Assembly (NCBI RefSeq): GCF_020809045.1
Contig: NZ_CP078079.1
Location: 1,302,001 to 1,366,000 of the forward strand
Reading direction: 5' to 3'
From: Pseudarthrobacter sp. L1SW
Lineage (GTDB): Bacteria > Actinomycetota > Actinomycetes > Actinomycetales > Micrococcaceae
Length of the DNA: 64,000 nucleotides
The notes below the pieces were generated by a model that was given only the letters and a program-made list of their open reading frames with translations, did no database searches and was not told the DNA's origin. A program made the translations under genes and the position numbers. This document shows positions 53,170 to 64,000 of the stretch, piece after piece; the first letter of the stretch is position 1; the number at the start of each line of letters is the position of its first letter.

Positions 53170-56100
53170 GGATCCGCCTGACCCTCCGCCGGGACCCTGC
53201 CGAAACAAAGGACCTGGCCGTCACCGTGGACGGCCTGGCCACCGTGGCCGATACCGCCGCCATGCTCTGGGCCGCGGATCCGGGGCGCAAGGGCACCCCG
53301 GTTCCGGACAACCTTTCCCTGCGCATCGAAGAGGCCTTCGTGGGTGCAGGCCTGAGCGGGAACATGCTCACCCGCACGGACAACCTCCTTGAGTCCGGGC
53401 TGCGGCCCGGCTCCGTGGTGTCCCTGGCCCAGGTGAGCGCGCAGTTCGACGTGCAGGGTGCCAGCCGCGGCCCTGCGGCCGCCACCCTCCGCGTCCTTTC
53501 GGGGCCCGACGCCGGCAGCGAGTTTTCGCTGCCCGTCGGTACCAGCTACATCGGCCGGGACCGGGACGTGGACATCCGCCTCTCGGACCCCCTGACGTCC
53601 AAGCGCCATGCCCGCATCACGGTGGGCGACGGCGTGGAAATCGTGGACACCAATTCCGCCAACGGGCTGCTGATGGACGGGTTCCCCGTCACCCGTGCCA
53701 CCCTGAACTCCTCGGACACGGTCACCCTGGGGGACACCACCGTGACTGTGGTGCCGCTGGGGCACAACCAGGCGGCAGCACCGTCGTCGCCCTTGGTGAA
53801 CTTCAACCGCTCACCACGCGTGGTTCCCCGCTTCGAGGAACCCAAACGCGTGCTCCCGGCCGGACCCAAGCGTCCCGAGGACCACCCGTTCCCGTACATC
53901 ATGATGATCGCCCCGCTGCTGATGGGGGCGGTGATCTTCGCCGCCACCGGCAACGCGCTCTCCGTGCTGTTCATGATGATGATGCCGCTCTTCATCGTGG
54001 GCCACTACGTGGACCAGAAAATGCGGAGCAGGGGCCAGCAGAAGGAACAGCTCAAGCACTTCCGCGCCGCCATGGCCTCCTTCAGGCAGGACCTCACGGA
54101 ACTGCAGCAGGTTGAACGTGCCGTCCGGCTGCAGGAAGCGCCCTCGGTCAGCGACACCGTGGACGCCATCTACAAGCTCGGTCCGCTGCTGTGGACCCAC
54201 CGTCCGGAGCACACAGGATTCCTGGGCCTCAGGTTCGGCCTGGGAACGTCCCCGTCGCGGGTCCTGCTGGAGGAACCGTCGAGCAACGACACCGAGGCGC
54301 AGTACGCGCAGGAGATCCGGGACTGCCTGAAGCAGTTCCGCGACATCGAAGGCGTCCCCGTGGTTTCCCAGCTGCGCACCTCCGGGTCCCTGGGTGTTGC
54401 AGGTGCCCGCGGCCTGGTGGACGACGTCGCCCGGGGCATGGTGCTGCAGCTCGTGGGGCTCCACTCGCCCGCGGAAGTTGTCCTCGCGGCCATCACCTCC
54501 GCGCAGTCCCGGGAACGCTGGAACTGGCTGCAGTGGTTGCCGCACGTGGGTTCGGGGCACAGCCCCCTTGCCGGTGACCACCTGGCCGCCGGATCGGCGG
54601 GCGGGTCCTCCCTGCTGGCCCGGCTCGAGGACCTGCTCGACGCCAGGGAAGCCGCCGCCAAGCGCTCCGGCCCGGACCTTCGCCCCGGGCTGGACCCGGC
54701 TAAGCACGATGTTGACCAGCCTGTGCTGCCGGCGGTCCTGGTGATCGTGGAAGACGACGCCCCGGTGGACCGTGGCCGGCTCACGCGCCTTGCCGAGCGG
54801 GGCCCGGACTCCGGCGTCCACGTGGTCTGGGTGGCCACCGACATCCAGTCCCTCCCCGCAGCCTGTCGGGACTTCATGGTGGTGGACGGCGAGCACGGCA
54901 CCACCACCGGGCAGGTCCGGCTCGGCAGGCACACGTACCCCGTCAGCTGCGAAAGCGTCGACGCGGAACTGGCTGCCCAGCTTGCCCGGATGCTGGCGCC
55001 CGTCATGGACGTGGGCAAACCCGTGAACGACGATTCCGACCTTCCGCGGGCCGTCTCCTACGCCACCCTGATCGGCAAGGACTTCCTGGACAACCCGCAG
55101 GCCGTGGCCGAACGTTGGACGGAAAACAACTCCGTGCACGCCAGCGCCGTGGCCAACCGCAAGGACAACGGCACCCTCCGGGCCCTGGTGGGTTCCAAAG
55201 GCATTGAGCCGCTGTACCTGGACCTGAAAAACGAGGGCCCCCACGCCCTGGTAGGCGGCACGACGGGCGCCGGCAAGTCGGAATTCCTGCAGTCCTGGGT
55301 GATGGGCATGGCGGCCGCCTACAGCCCGGACCGGGTCAGCTTCCTGTTCGTGGACTACAAGGGCGGGGCCGCGTTCGCCGACTGCATCAACCTGCCCCAC
55401 ACCGTGGGCCTGGTCACCGACCTTTCACCGCACCTGGTCCGGCGTGCCCTCACCTCGCTGCGGGCTGAACTCCACTACCGTGAGCACCTGCTGAACCGGA
55501 AGAAGGCCAAGGACCTGCTGGCCCTGCAGCGGGAGGCAGACCCGGACGCGCCGCCCTACCTGGTGATCGTCGTCGATGAATTCGCCGCGCTGGCCAATGA
55601 GGTTCCCGAATTCGTCGACGGGGTGGTGGACGTTGCAGCCCGCGGTCGGTCGCTGGGGCTGCACCTGATCCTGGCCACCCAGCGCCCGGCCGGCGTCATC
55701 AAGGACAGCCTGCGCGCCAACACCAATCTTCGGGTTGCCCTGCGGATGGCCGATGAGGACGACGCCACGGACATCCTCGGCGTTCCCGACGCCGCCTACT
55801 TCGATCCGGCCATCCCCGGCCGCGGTGCGGCCAAGACCGGCCCGGGCCGGATCCAGGGTTTCCAAACCGGCTACGCTGGCGGCTGGACTACGGAGAAACC
55901 GCAGCGGCCCCAGATCGACGTCGTGGAAATGGCGTTCGGCTCCGGCCCCAGCTGGGAGGCCCCGGCGCCGGAGAAACCCGAAGCGGCCGCGCCCGCCGGC
56001 CCCAACGACATCGCCAGGATGACCTCCACCATCGTCCGGGCAGCGGACGCCCTGTCCATCAACGCCCCGCGCAAGCCGTGGCTGGACGAACTCGCCAAGA

Positions 56101-57611
56101 CCTACGACTTCTCCAGGCTGCCCAACCCCCGCACCGACGAACAGCTGCTCCTGGGAGTGGCCGACGATCCCGCCCGCCAGGCCCAGCCCACCGTGTTCTA
56201 CGAACCGGACAAGGACGGCAACATGGCCATCTACGGCACCGGCGGCTCCGGAAAATCTGCTGCGCTGCGCGGCATCGCCATTGCCGCGGCCGTGACGCCC
56301 CGCGGCGGGCCGGTCCACGTCTACGGGATCGACTGCGGCTCCTCCGGGCTGAGCATGCTGGAAGAGCTGCCCCACGTGGGCGAGGTCATCAACGGCGACG
56401 ACGTTGAACGTGTTGGGCGGTTGCTGCGCCTGCTGAGGGACATCGCCGAGCAGCGGTCGGCACGGTTTGCCGAGGTCCGCGCGTCCACCATTGTGGAGTA
56501 CCGCAAACTGGCGGACAGGCCCGATGAAAAGCGCATCTTTGTGCTGGTGGACGGAATGTCCGCCTTCCGGGAGGCCTACGAACACAGCAGGCTGTCCGCG
56601 CTGTGGGACATCTTTCTCCAGCTGGCCACGGACGGGCGCACCCTGGGCATCCACCTTGTGGTGACCGGGGACCGGCCCAACGCCGTTCCCGCCTCCCTGC
56701 TCGCGTCCATCCAGCGCCGCCTGGTGCTCCGCCTGTCCTCCGAGGACGACTACATTTCCATGGATGTGCCCCGGGACGTCCTCACCGCTGCCTCGCCGCC
56801 CGGGCGGGGACTGCTGGACGGGCTCGAAGTCCAGCTGGCAGTCCTTGGCGGCAACTCCAACCTGGCGCTGCAGGCCCGTGAAGTGCACAAGCTCAGCGAA
56901 GCCATGCTCCGGCAGGGGCTGGATGCCGCACCCGGCATCGAAAGGCTTCCGGACCAGGTGGACCTGGATGTCCTGCCAGCCGGCAGCCCGGGACTTCCGG
57001 TCATTGGCGTTGACGACGAAACGCTGCGGCCCGCCGAGATCATGGCCAGGGGCCCGCTGCTCCTGGCCGGTCCTCCGGGTGCGGGCCGCACCGTTGCTTT
57101 GGTGACGCTCGCCTACGCCCTGCGGCGCTCCAACCCGGACACCGAGATGATCTACCTGGGTGCCCGGCGCTCCGCCGTCGCCTCGCTGCCCATCTGGAAC
57201 CGGTCCGTGGTGGGTGCGGACGACCTCGCGGAGGTCGTGGAGGACCTGGTTGAACATTCGTCCGGCAACCCCGGGTCCCTGGCCTTCTTCATTGAGGGCC
57301 TGACAGAGTTCACGGACACGCTGGCCGAATCGGGCGTTGGGCAGCTGGTGGCGGTGTCCATCAAGGCCGACCAGTGGGTGGTGGGGGAGTCCGAAACCTC
57401 CACCTGGTCCTCGGCATGGTCCCTTGCGCAGCCCTTCAAATCCGGCCGGCGTGGACTCCTGCTGAACCCGGGGGACATCGAAGGGGACAGCCTGCTCAAC
57501 ACCTCCCTGGGCCGCGTCAGCCCGGACTTCGTCCCTGGCCGCGGCTACGTGGTGGGCCGCGGCAAGGCACGGAAGATCCAGGTGGCACTGCCCCCGGAAA
57601 ACAGGGACTGA
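53166..57611 (+). CDS. FtsK/SpoIIIE-type secretion ATPase with N-terminal FHA domain (EssC/EccC-like)
   Basis: A 1481-residue motor. Residues 1-95 are a ubiquitin-like fold (RIRLTLRRDPAETKDLAVTV), 105-200 an FHA domain (TSYIGRDRDVDIRLSD, SKRHARI, NSANGLL), then two membrane helices near 238-285. Three ATPase domains follow. D1 has Walker A VGGTTGAGKSEF near 696 and Walker B VDEFAAL near 802 with ATQRPAGVI. D2 has GTGGSGKSA near 1024 but VLVDGMS without the Glu. D3 has GPPGAGRT near 1300, without the Walker Lys. This is the layout of Firmicutes EssC and actinobacterial EccC, the motors of type VII secretion. No WXG100 substrate or other ESX core gene is near. It ends the operon at a hairpin. 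Confidence 0.9.
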   Translation: MRIRLTLRRDPAETKDLAVTVDGLATVADTAAMLWAADPGRKGTPVPDNLSLRIEEAFVGAGLSGNMLTRTDNLLESGLRPGSVVSLAQVSAQFDVQGASRGPAAATLRVLSGPDAGSEFSLPVGTSYIGRDRDVDIRLSDPLTSKRHARITVGDGVEIVDTNSANGLLMDGFPVTRATLNSSDTVTLGDTTVTVVPLGHNQAAAPSSPLVNFNRSPRVVPRFEEPKRVLPAGPKRPEDHPFPYIMMIAPLLMGAVIFAATGNALSVLFMMMMPLFIVGHYVDQKMRSRGQQKEQLKHFRAAMASFRQDLTELQQVERAVRLQEAPSVSDTVDAIYKLGPLLWTHRPEHTGFLGLRFGLGTSPSRVLLEEPSSNDTEAQYAQEIRDCLKQFRDIEGVPVVSQLRTSGSLGVAGARGLVDDVARGMVLQLVGLHSPAEVVLAAITSAQSRERWNWLQWLPHVGSGHSPLAGDHLAAGSAGGSSLLARLEDLLDAREAAAKRSGPDLRPGLDPAKHDVDQPVLPAVLVIVEDDAPVDRGRLTRLAERGPDSGVHVVWVATDIQSLPAACRDFMVVDGEHGTTTGQVRLGRHTYPVSCESVDAELAAQLARMLAPVMDVGKPVNDDSDLPRAVSYATLIGKDFLDNPQAVAERWTENNSVHASAVANRKDNGTLRALVGSKGIEPLYLDLKNEGPHALVGGTTGAGKSEFLQSWVMGMAAAYSPDRVSFLFVDYKGGAAFADCINLPHTVGLVTDLSPHLVRRALTSLRAELHYREHLLNRKKAKDLLALQREADPDAPPYLVIVVDEFAALANEVPEFVDGVVDVAARGRSLGLHLILATQRPAGVIKDSLRANTNLRVALRMADEDDATDILGVPDAAYFDPAIPGRGAAKTGPGRIQGFQTGYAGGWTTEKPQRPQIDVVEMAFGSGPSWEAPAPEKPEAAAPAGPNDIARMTSTIVRAADALSINAPRKPWLDELAKTYDFSRLPNPRTDEQLLLGVADDPARQAQPTVFYEPDKDGNMAIYGTGGSGKSAALRGIAIAAAVTPRGGPVHVYGIDCGSSGLSMLEELPHVGEVINGDDVERVGRLLRLLRDIAEQRSARFAEVRASTIVEYRKLADRPDEKRIFVLVDGMSAFREAYEHSRLSALWDIFLQLATDGRTLGIHLVVTGDRPNAVPASLLASIQRRLVLRLSSEDDYISMDVPRDVLTAASPPGRGLLDGLEVQLAVLGGNSNLALQAREVHKLSEAMLRQGLDAAPGIERLPDQVDLDVLPAGSPGLPVIGVDDETLRPAEIMARGPLLLAGPPGAGRTVALVTLAYALRRSNPDTEMIYLGARRSAVASLPIWNRSVVGADDLAEVVEDLVEHSSGNPGSLAFFIEGLTEFTDTLAESGVGQLVAVSIKADQWVVGESETSTWSSAWSLAQPFKSGRRGLLLNPGDIEGDSLLNTSLGRVSPDFVPGRGYVVGRGKARKIQVALPPENRD

Positions 57612-57625
57612 CGCCCGGGCAGAAC

Positions 57626-57658
57626 GGGGGCCGCAGATCCCGGTGATTTGCGGCCCCC
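57626..57658 (+). terminator. Terminator hairpin after the EssC-like operon
   Basis: GGGGGCCGCA (57626-57635) pairs perfectly with TGCGGCCCCC (57649-57658), loop 13 bases, beginning 15 bases after the stop codon. No U-tract follows. Confidence 0.7.
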
Positions 57659-57731
57659 AATGAGGTGTAGAAGACTACCGGGGACACCAGAAAGCCGCGG
57701 CGGGGGGACCGCGCGCATCGAAAGGTAGTGC

Positions 57732-61434
<3,703 letters not shown>

Positions 61435-61486
61435 TAGTTCGGTCACGGAAGCTGCCGTTTCGCCGGGGGTTACCGGGCAGTACCAC

Positions 61487-61492
61487 TACCAT
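61487..61492 (+). promoter_or_regulatory. -10 box of a leaderless promoter for the GNAT gene
   Basis: TACCAT, six bases before the GTG start at 61499; no Shine-Dalgarno is seen. Confidence 0.45.
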
Positions 61493-61498
61493 TGACGG

Positions 61499-62002
61499 GT
61501 GCAGCCGCAGATAACAGTCCGTCCCGCCGTCGCAACAGATTACGACGCCGTTGCCCGCATCACGCGTGATTCCTACCTTGCGGCGGGCTACTTCGAGGAC
61601 GCCAACCACCCGTACATGCGCAAGGTCCAGGACGTTGCGCTGCGGGCCGGAAGCGCCACCATCTGGGTGGCCGAGCGGGACGGCGAGGTGGTCGGTTCGG
61701 TGACGCTGGCCCGTGCAGGGGAACCGTACGCGGACATCGCGCTGGAGGATGAGCTGGAGTTCCGGATGCTGGTGGTGGACCCGGCGGTGCAGCGCAGCGG
61801 TGCCGGCAAGGCCATGGTGGCGGCCATCATCGAGTACGCCCGGTCGCTTCCCGGCATCAGGGCCGTTGCCCTGACCACGGGAGCAACCTGGGAGAGCGCC
61901 CACGGCCTGTACCGCAAGACAGGCTTCAGCCGGGTCCCGGAGCGTGACTGGCTGGTCCCCGGAACTGACATAAAACTGCTGGTTTACCGGCTGGACCTGT
62001 AG
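61499..62002 (+). CDS. GNAT-family N-acetyltransferase
   Basis: A 167-residue GNAT protein. Motif pattern: VRPAVATDYDAVARITRDSY at the start, the strand ATIWVAERDGEVVGSVTLA, then LEFRMLVVDPAVQRSGAGKAMVAAI, where QRSGAG is the acetyl-CoA pyrophosphate loop (Q/RxxGxG/A), and GLYRKTGFSRVP at the end. Substrate unknown. The GTG start is set by homology and by TACCAT six bases before it. Confidence 0.87.
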   Translation: MQPQITVRPAVATDYDAVARITRDSYLAAGYFEDANHPYMRKVQDVALRAGSATIWVAERDGEVVGSVTLARAGEPYADIALEDELEFRMLVVDPAVQRSGAGKAMVAAIIEYARSLPGIRAVALTTGATWESAHGLYRKTGFSRVPERDWLVPGTDIKLLVYRLDL

Positions 62003-62049
62003 CGGCCCTACAGTGGTGCCGACCCACTCCAGTTTTGAAAGGCACCACC

Positions 62050-62430
62050 ATGCGCAAGACCTTCGGCACCGGCTCCGTCTGGGAGCAGACCCTCGGCTAT
62101 TCCCGGGCCGTCCAGGTGGACAACACCCTCTACATCTCAGCCACCGCTGCCAGCGGCGAGGACGGGATCGTGGGCGAGGACTTCTACACCCAGACCCAGT
62201 ACATCCTCCAGAAGCTCGGCAAAGTCCTGGCCGACGCCGGCTTCAGCTTCGAGGACGTGGTCCAGTCCAAGCTGTACCTCACGGACATCAGCAAGTGGGA
62301 AGACGCAGGCCGGGCCCACGGCGAGGTTTTCGGCGACATCCGCCCCACGCTGTCCCTGGTGCACGTCCTGCCGTTCCTGGACCCCAGGATGCTCGTGGAA
62401 ATCGAGCTTGTGGCGCAGAAGGCCAGCTAG
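62050..62430 (+). CDS. RidA-family protein (YjgF/YER057c/UK114)
   Basis: A 126-residue RidA-like protein, a trimeric enzyme family that removes reactive enamine/imine intermediates. Seen: YSRAVQVDNTLYISATAA, TQYILQKLGKVLADAGFSFEDVVQ, KLYLTDISKWEDA and LVHVLPFLDPRMLVEIELVA. The Arg that binds the carboxylate in true RidA (usually in RxxxEI/xLP) is replaced or shifted: PFLDPRMLVEIE. It may be a non-deaminase paralogue. ATG 62050 has GAAAGG upstream; ATG 62035 is less likely. Confidence 0.86.
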   Translation: MRKTFGTGSVWEQTLGYSRAVQVDNTLYISATAASGEDGIVGEDFYTQTQYILQKLGKVLADAGFSFEDVVQSKLYLTDISKWEDAGRAHGEVFGDIRPTLSLVHVLPFLDPRMLVEIELVAQKAS

Positions 62431-62444
62431 CAGCGAGCGGGTTT

Positions 62445-63110
62445 TTAGGACGTTGCCGGCAGGCCGTAGCGGTGCTCCGGCCTGCCCGTGGTCCCGTAGC
62501 GCAGCTGGATGTCCACGGCGCCGTCGTCCGCCAGGGAGGACAGGTACCGCTGGGCGGTGGCGCGCGAGACGCCCACCCGGCCGGCCACCTCCGCTGCCGA
62601 ATACTGCTCCCCGGGCACCAGCGATTCCAGCACCGCTGCCTCCGTGGCCGAACGCGGTTTTGACGACGGCGTGACATCGCCCGGGATCAGGGCCCGCTTG
62701 GCACGCTCCACAGCGTCCTGGTCCAGCGCCCCGGGCTGCGCCAGCAGGCGCCGGTACCGGGCATAGGACCGCAGCTGGCGGGACAGGGCTTCGGACGTGA
62801 ACGGCTTCAGCAGGTAGCCCAGGGCTCCGCGGCGGAACGCCGTCCGGACGGAGTCGGCATCGGAGGCCGCGCTCAGCATGATGGTGTCCACGTCCAGCTG
62901 CTGGAGCAGGTCCAGGCCGGAGGCATCCGGCAGGTAGACGTCCAGCAGCACAAGGTCCGGCCGCAGGCTGTGGATGGACTGCAGGGCCAGCGACGCCGTG
63001 CCCACCGGGGCCAGCGCCAGGAATCCTGCCACGGAATCCACATATGCCGCGTGCAGCTTGGCCACATGGAAGTCGTCGTCAACGATCAGCACCCGAAAGT
63101 CTTCAGGCAT
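62445..63110 (-). CDS. Response regulator of the CitB/DcuR type
   Basis: A 221-residue regulator. The receiver domain has the acidic pocket VLIVDDDFHVAKL, phospho-acceptor Asp in LVLLDVYLPDASGLDLL near residue 55, and GYLLKPFTSEAL with the conserved Lys near 105. The C-terminal part has a winged-helix-like segment: YSAAEVAGRVGVSRATAQRYLSSLADDG. Such regulators usually control uptake of citrate, C4-dicarboxylates or related compounds. ATG 63110 overlaps the kinase stop by 8 bp, with AAAGGA upstream. Confidence 0.9.
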   Translation of the reverse strand: MPEDFRVLIVDDDFHVAKLHAAYVDSVAGFLALAPVGTASLALQSIHSLRPDLVLLDVYLPDASGLDLLQQLDVDTIMLSAASDADSVRTAFRRGALGYLLKPFTSEALSRQLRSYARYRRLLAQPGALDQDAVERAKRALIPGDVTPSSKPRSATEAAVLESLVPGEQYSAAEVAGRVGVSRATAQRYLSSLADDGAVDIQLRYGTTGRPEHRYGLPATS

Positions 63111-64000
63111 TGGTGTCCTTTCCGGTTGCCCCCGTGATGTTCCTGCCGGCCCGTCCCGCGGTTGTTCGCGGCAGCGTGGCCATGAAGACTGCCCCGGGTC
63201 CACCTGTGGTGCCCGGATCCAGCAGTTTGACGTCCCCGCCGCGGCGCCGGGCCAGCTGCCGCGCCAGGGCCAGCCCAAACCCCTGGCCGCCGCCGCGGCC
63301 GTTCCGGGCCAGCGGCCCGGACGCCGTGCTGAACCCTTCGGCGAAGAAGGCCTCCGGGTCCGTTCCCTCCGCCAGCCCGTCACCCGAGTCGGCGACGACG
63401 ATGTGCAGCGTGCCGCCGTCGTCGTCCGGCTCGTCCAGCACCTCCAGCTCAACCCAGCGGTCCGCCGAGGAGCCGGCCACCGCAGCGTTGACCGCGTTGT
63501 CGATCAGGTTGCCCAGTACGGTGGTGACGTCCTGGGGTTCTGCAACCTGACCGCGGACCAGGGTCTCCGGGCCGATCCGCAGGGCCACGCCCCGCTCGTC
63601 CGCCTCCACGCCCTTGGCCCCCACGAACGCCTGGAGGTAGGGGTCCTGGAGCAGTTCCGCCTGGTCCACCGGGAACTTCAACGGGCCGGTGGCAGCCAGC
63701 CGGGCCAGGTACTCGCGGGCCTGCTGGTGCTGGCCGATGCTCATGAATCCGGCGATGGTGTGCAGCTGGTTGGCGAACTCATGGCGCTGGGCCCGCAATG
63801 CGGTGGACATGGTTCCCACGGCGTCCAGCTGCCGGGTGAGCTGCTGCAGCTCGGTGCGGTCCCGCAGCATCACCACCCAGCCCAGGTCCTCCCGCCGGTG
63901 CAGGGCCTTGCGGGCGTTGGCCACCAGCACCCGCCCGCCGGCCACCAGTTCCAGGGCCTCCGGGCCGGGACGTTTCGTTCCGTCGGACCCTGGCCGGGTC
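63103..64000 (-). CDS. Sensor histidine kinase of the CitA/DcuS type (partial, N-terminus off window)
   Basis: The last 298 residues of a sensor kinase; the open frame continues past the right edge. A PAS-like tail (LVAGGRVLVANARKALHRREDLGWVVMLRDRTEL) leads into the helix with phosphorylated His in RAQRHEFANQLHTIAGFM, then the ATPase N box (LGNLIDNAVNAAV), the G1 box (VADSGDGLAEG) and the G2 box (GGGQGFGLALARQLARRRGG). This RxxxHEFxNxLH form is typical of CitA/DcuS kinases, which sense carboxylates outside the cell. The sensor part is not visible. The gene is coupled to its response regulator by an 8-bp overlap. Confidence 0.9.
   Translation of the reverse strand, partial: TRPGSDGTKRPGPEALELVAGGRVLVANARKALHRREDLGWVVMLRDRTELQQLTRQLDAVGTMSTALRAQRHEFANQLHTIAGFMSIGQHQQAREYLARLAATGPLKFPVDQAELLQDPYLQAFVGAKGVEADERGVALRIGPETLVRGQVAEPQDVTTVLGNLIDNAVNAAVAGSSADRWVELEVLDEPDDDGGTLHIVVADSGDGLAEGTDPEAFFAEGFSTASGPLARNGRGGGQGFGLALARQLARRRGGDVKLLDPGTTGGPGAVFMATLPRTTAGRAGRNITGATGKDTNA

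Noticed and set aside
55425..57257. 610-codon open frame antisense to the EssC-like gene
   Set aside because: The opposite strand has three recognisable ATPase domains; the antisense product shows no motifs.

Overview
The window is a GC-rich actinobacterial chromosome segment, most likely from Arthrobacter, Pseudarthrobacter or a close relative in the Micrococcaceae. This rests on the codon bias, frequent GTG/TTG starts, many leaderless starts (TANNNT, six bases, start codon), an acyl-CoA carboxylase set with an epsilon subunit beside birA, and an LpdA-type quinone reductase. The taxonomic call is an inference from gene content; no rRNA or tRNA gene is present. I see no insertion sequence, phage gene, CRISPR array or integration scar.

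Layout. 1-1756: divergent nitrite reductase genes nirB (cut by the left edge) and nirD, sharing an intergenic region with a four-box array that looks like a GlnR site. 1763-5946: a phosphohexomutase, a purine nucleoside phosphorylase and an LpdA quinone reductase. 5996-9346: a compact operon of an Lgt-like membrane protein, two duplicated three-helix membrane proteins, a radical SAM enzyme resembling the MJ0619/Tes tetraether-lipid synthase family, and one more small membrane protein. 9419-10727: PspC-like, small secreted and flavodoxin-like proteins. 10761-16010: assimilatory nitrate operon (transporter, molybdenum nitrate reductase, FAD electron-transfer subunit). 16297-19059: an MHS transporter, a GATase-like protein and an NTF2-like protein.

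19076-34772: lipid precursor and biotin region. It holds the ACC alpha chain, Maf, a TetR-MMPL export pair, a secreted small protein, a dicarboxylate symporter, a DUF885 protein, the ACC epsilon and beta chains, an SDR, birA, a PH-like membrane protein and a class III nucleotidyl cyclase. The two carboxylase loci share an almost identical 16-bp palindrome upstream.

35090-57611: a 22.5-kb signalling and surface locus. It encodes a 2040-residue Ig-like/FN3 surface protein, a MoxR ATPase, a DUF58 protein, a transglutaminase-like membrane protein whose catalytic Cys is Asp, an RDD-FHA protein, a PP2C phosphatase, an FHA protein, a Ser/Thr kinase, an FHA-like protein and a 1481-residue FtsK/EssC-type ATPase with an N-terminal FHA domain. 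Seven consecutive junctions overlap by exactly 4 bp. It resembles the bifidobacterial PFNA (pkb2-fn3-aaa-duf58-tgm) cluster extended by FHA adaptors and a type VII secretion-like motor, but no WXG100, EccB, EccD, EccE or mycosin gene is in view.

57732-64000: a Pro-rich membrane-anchored protein, ligA, an inositol-phosphatase-family gene, a GNAT acetyltransferase, a RidA-family protein and a CitB/DcuR-type response regulator with its sensor kinase (cut by the right edge).
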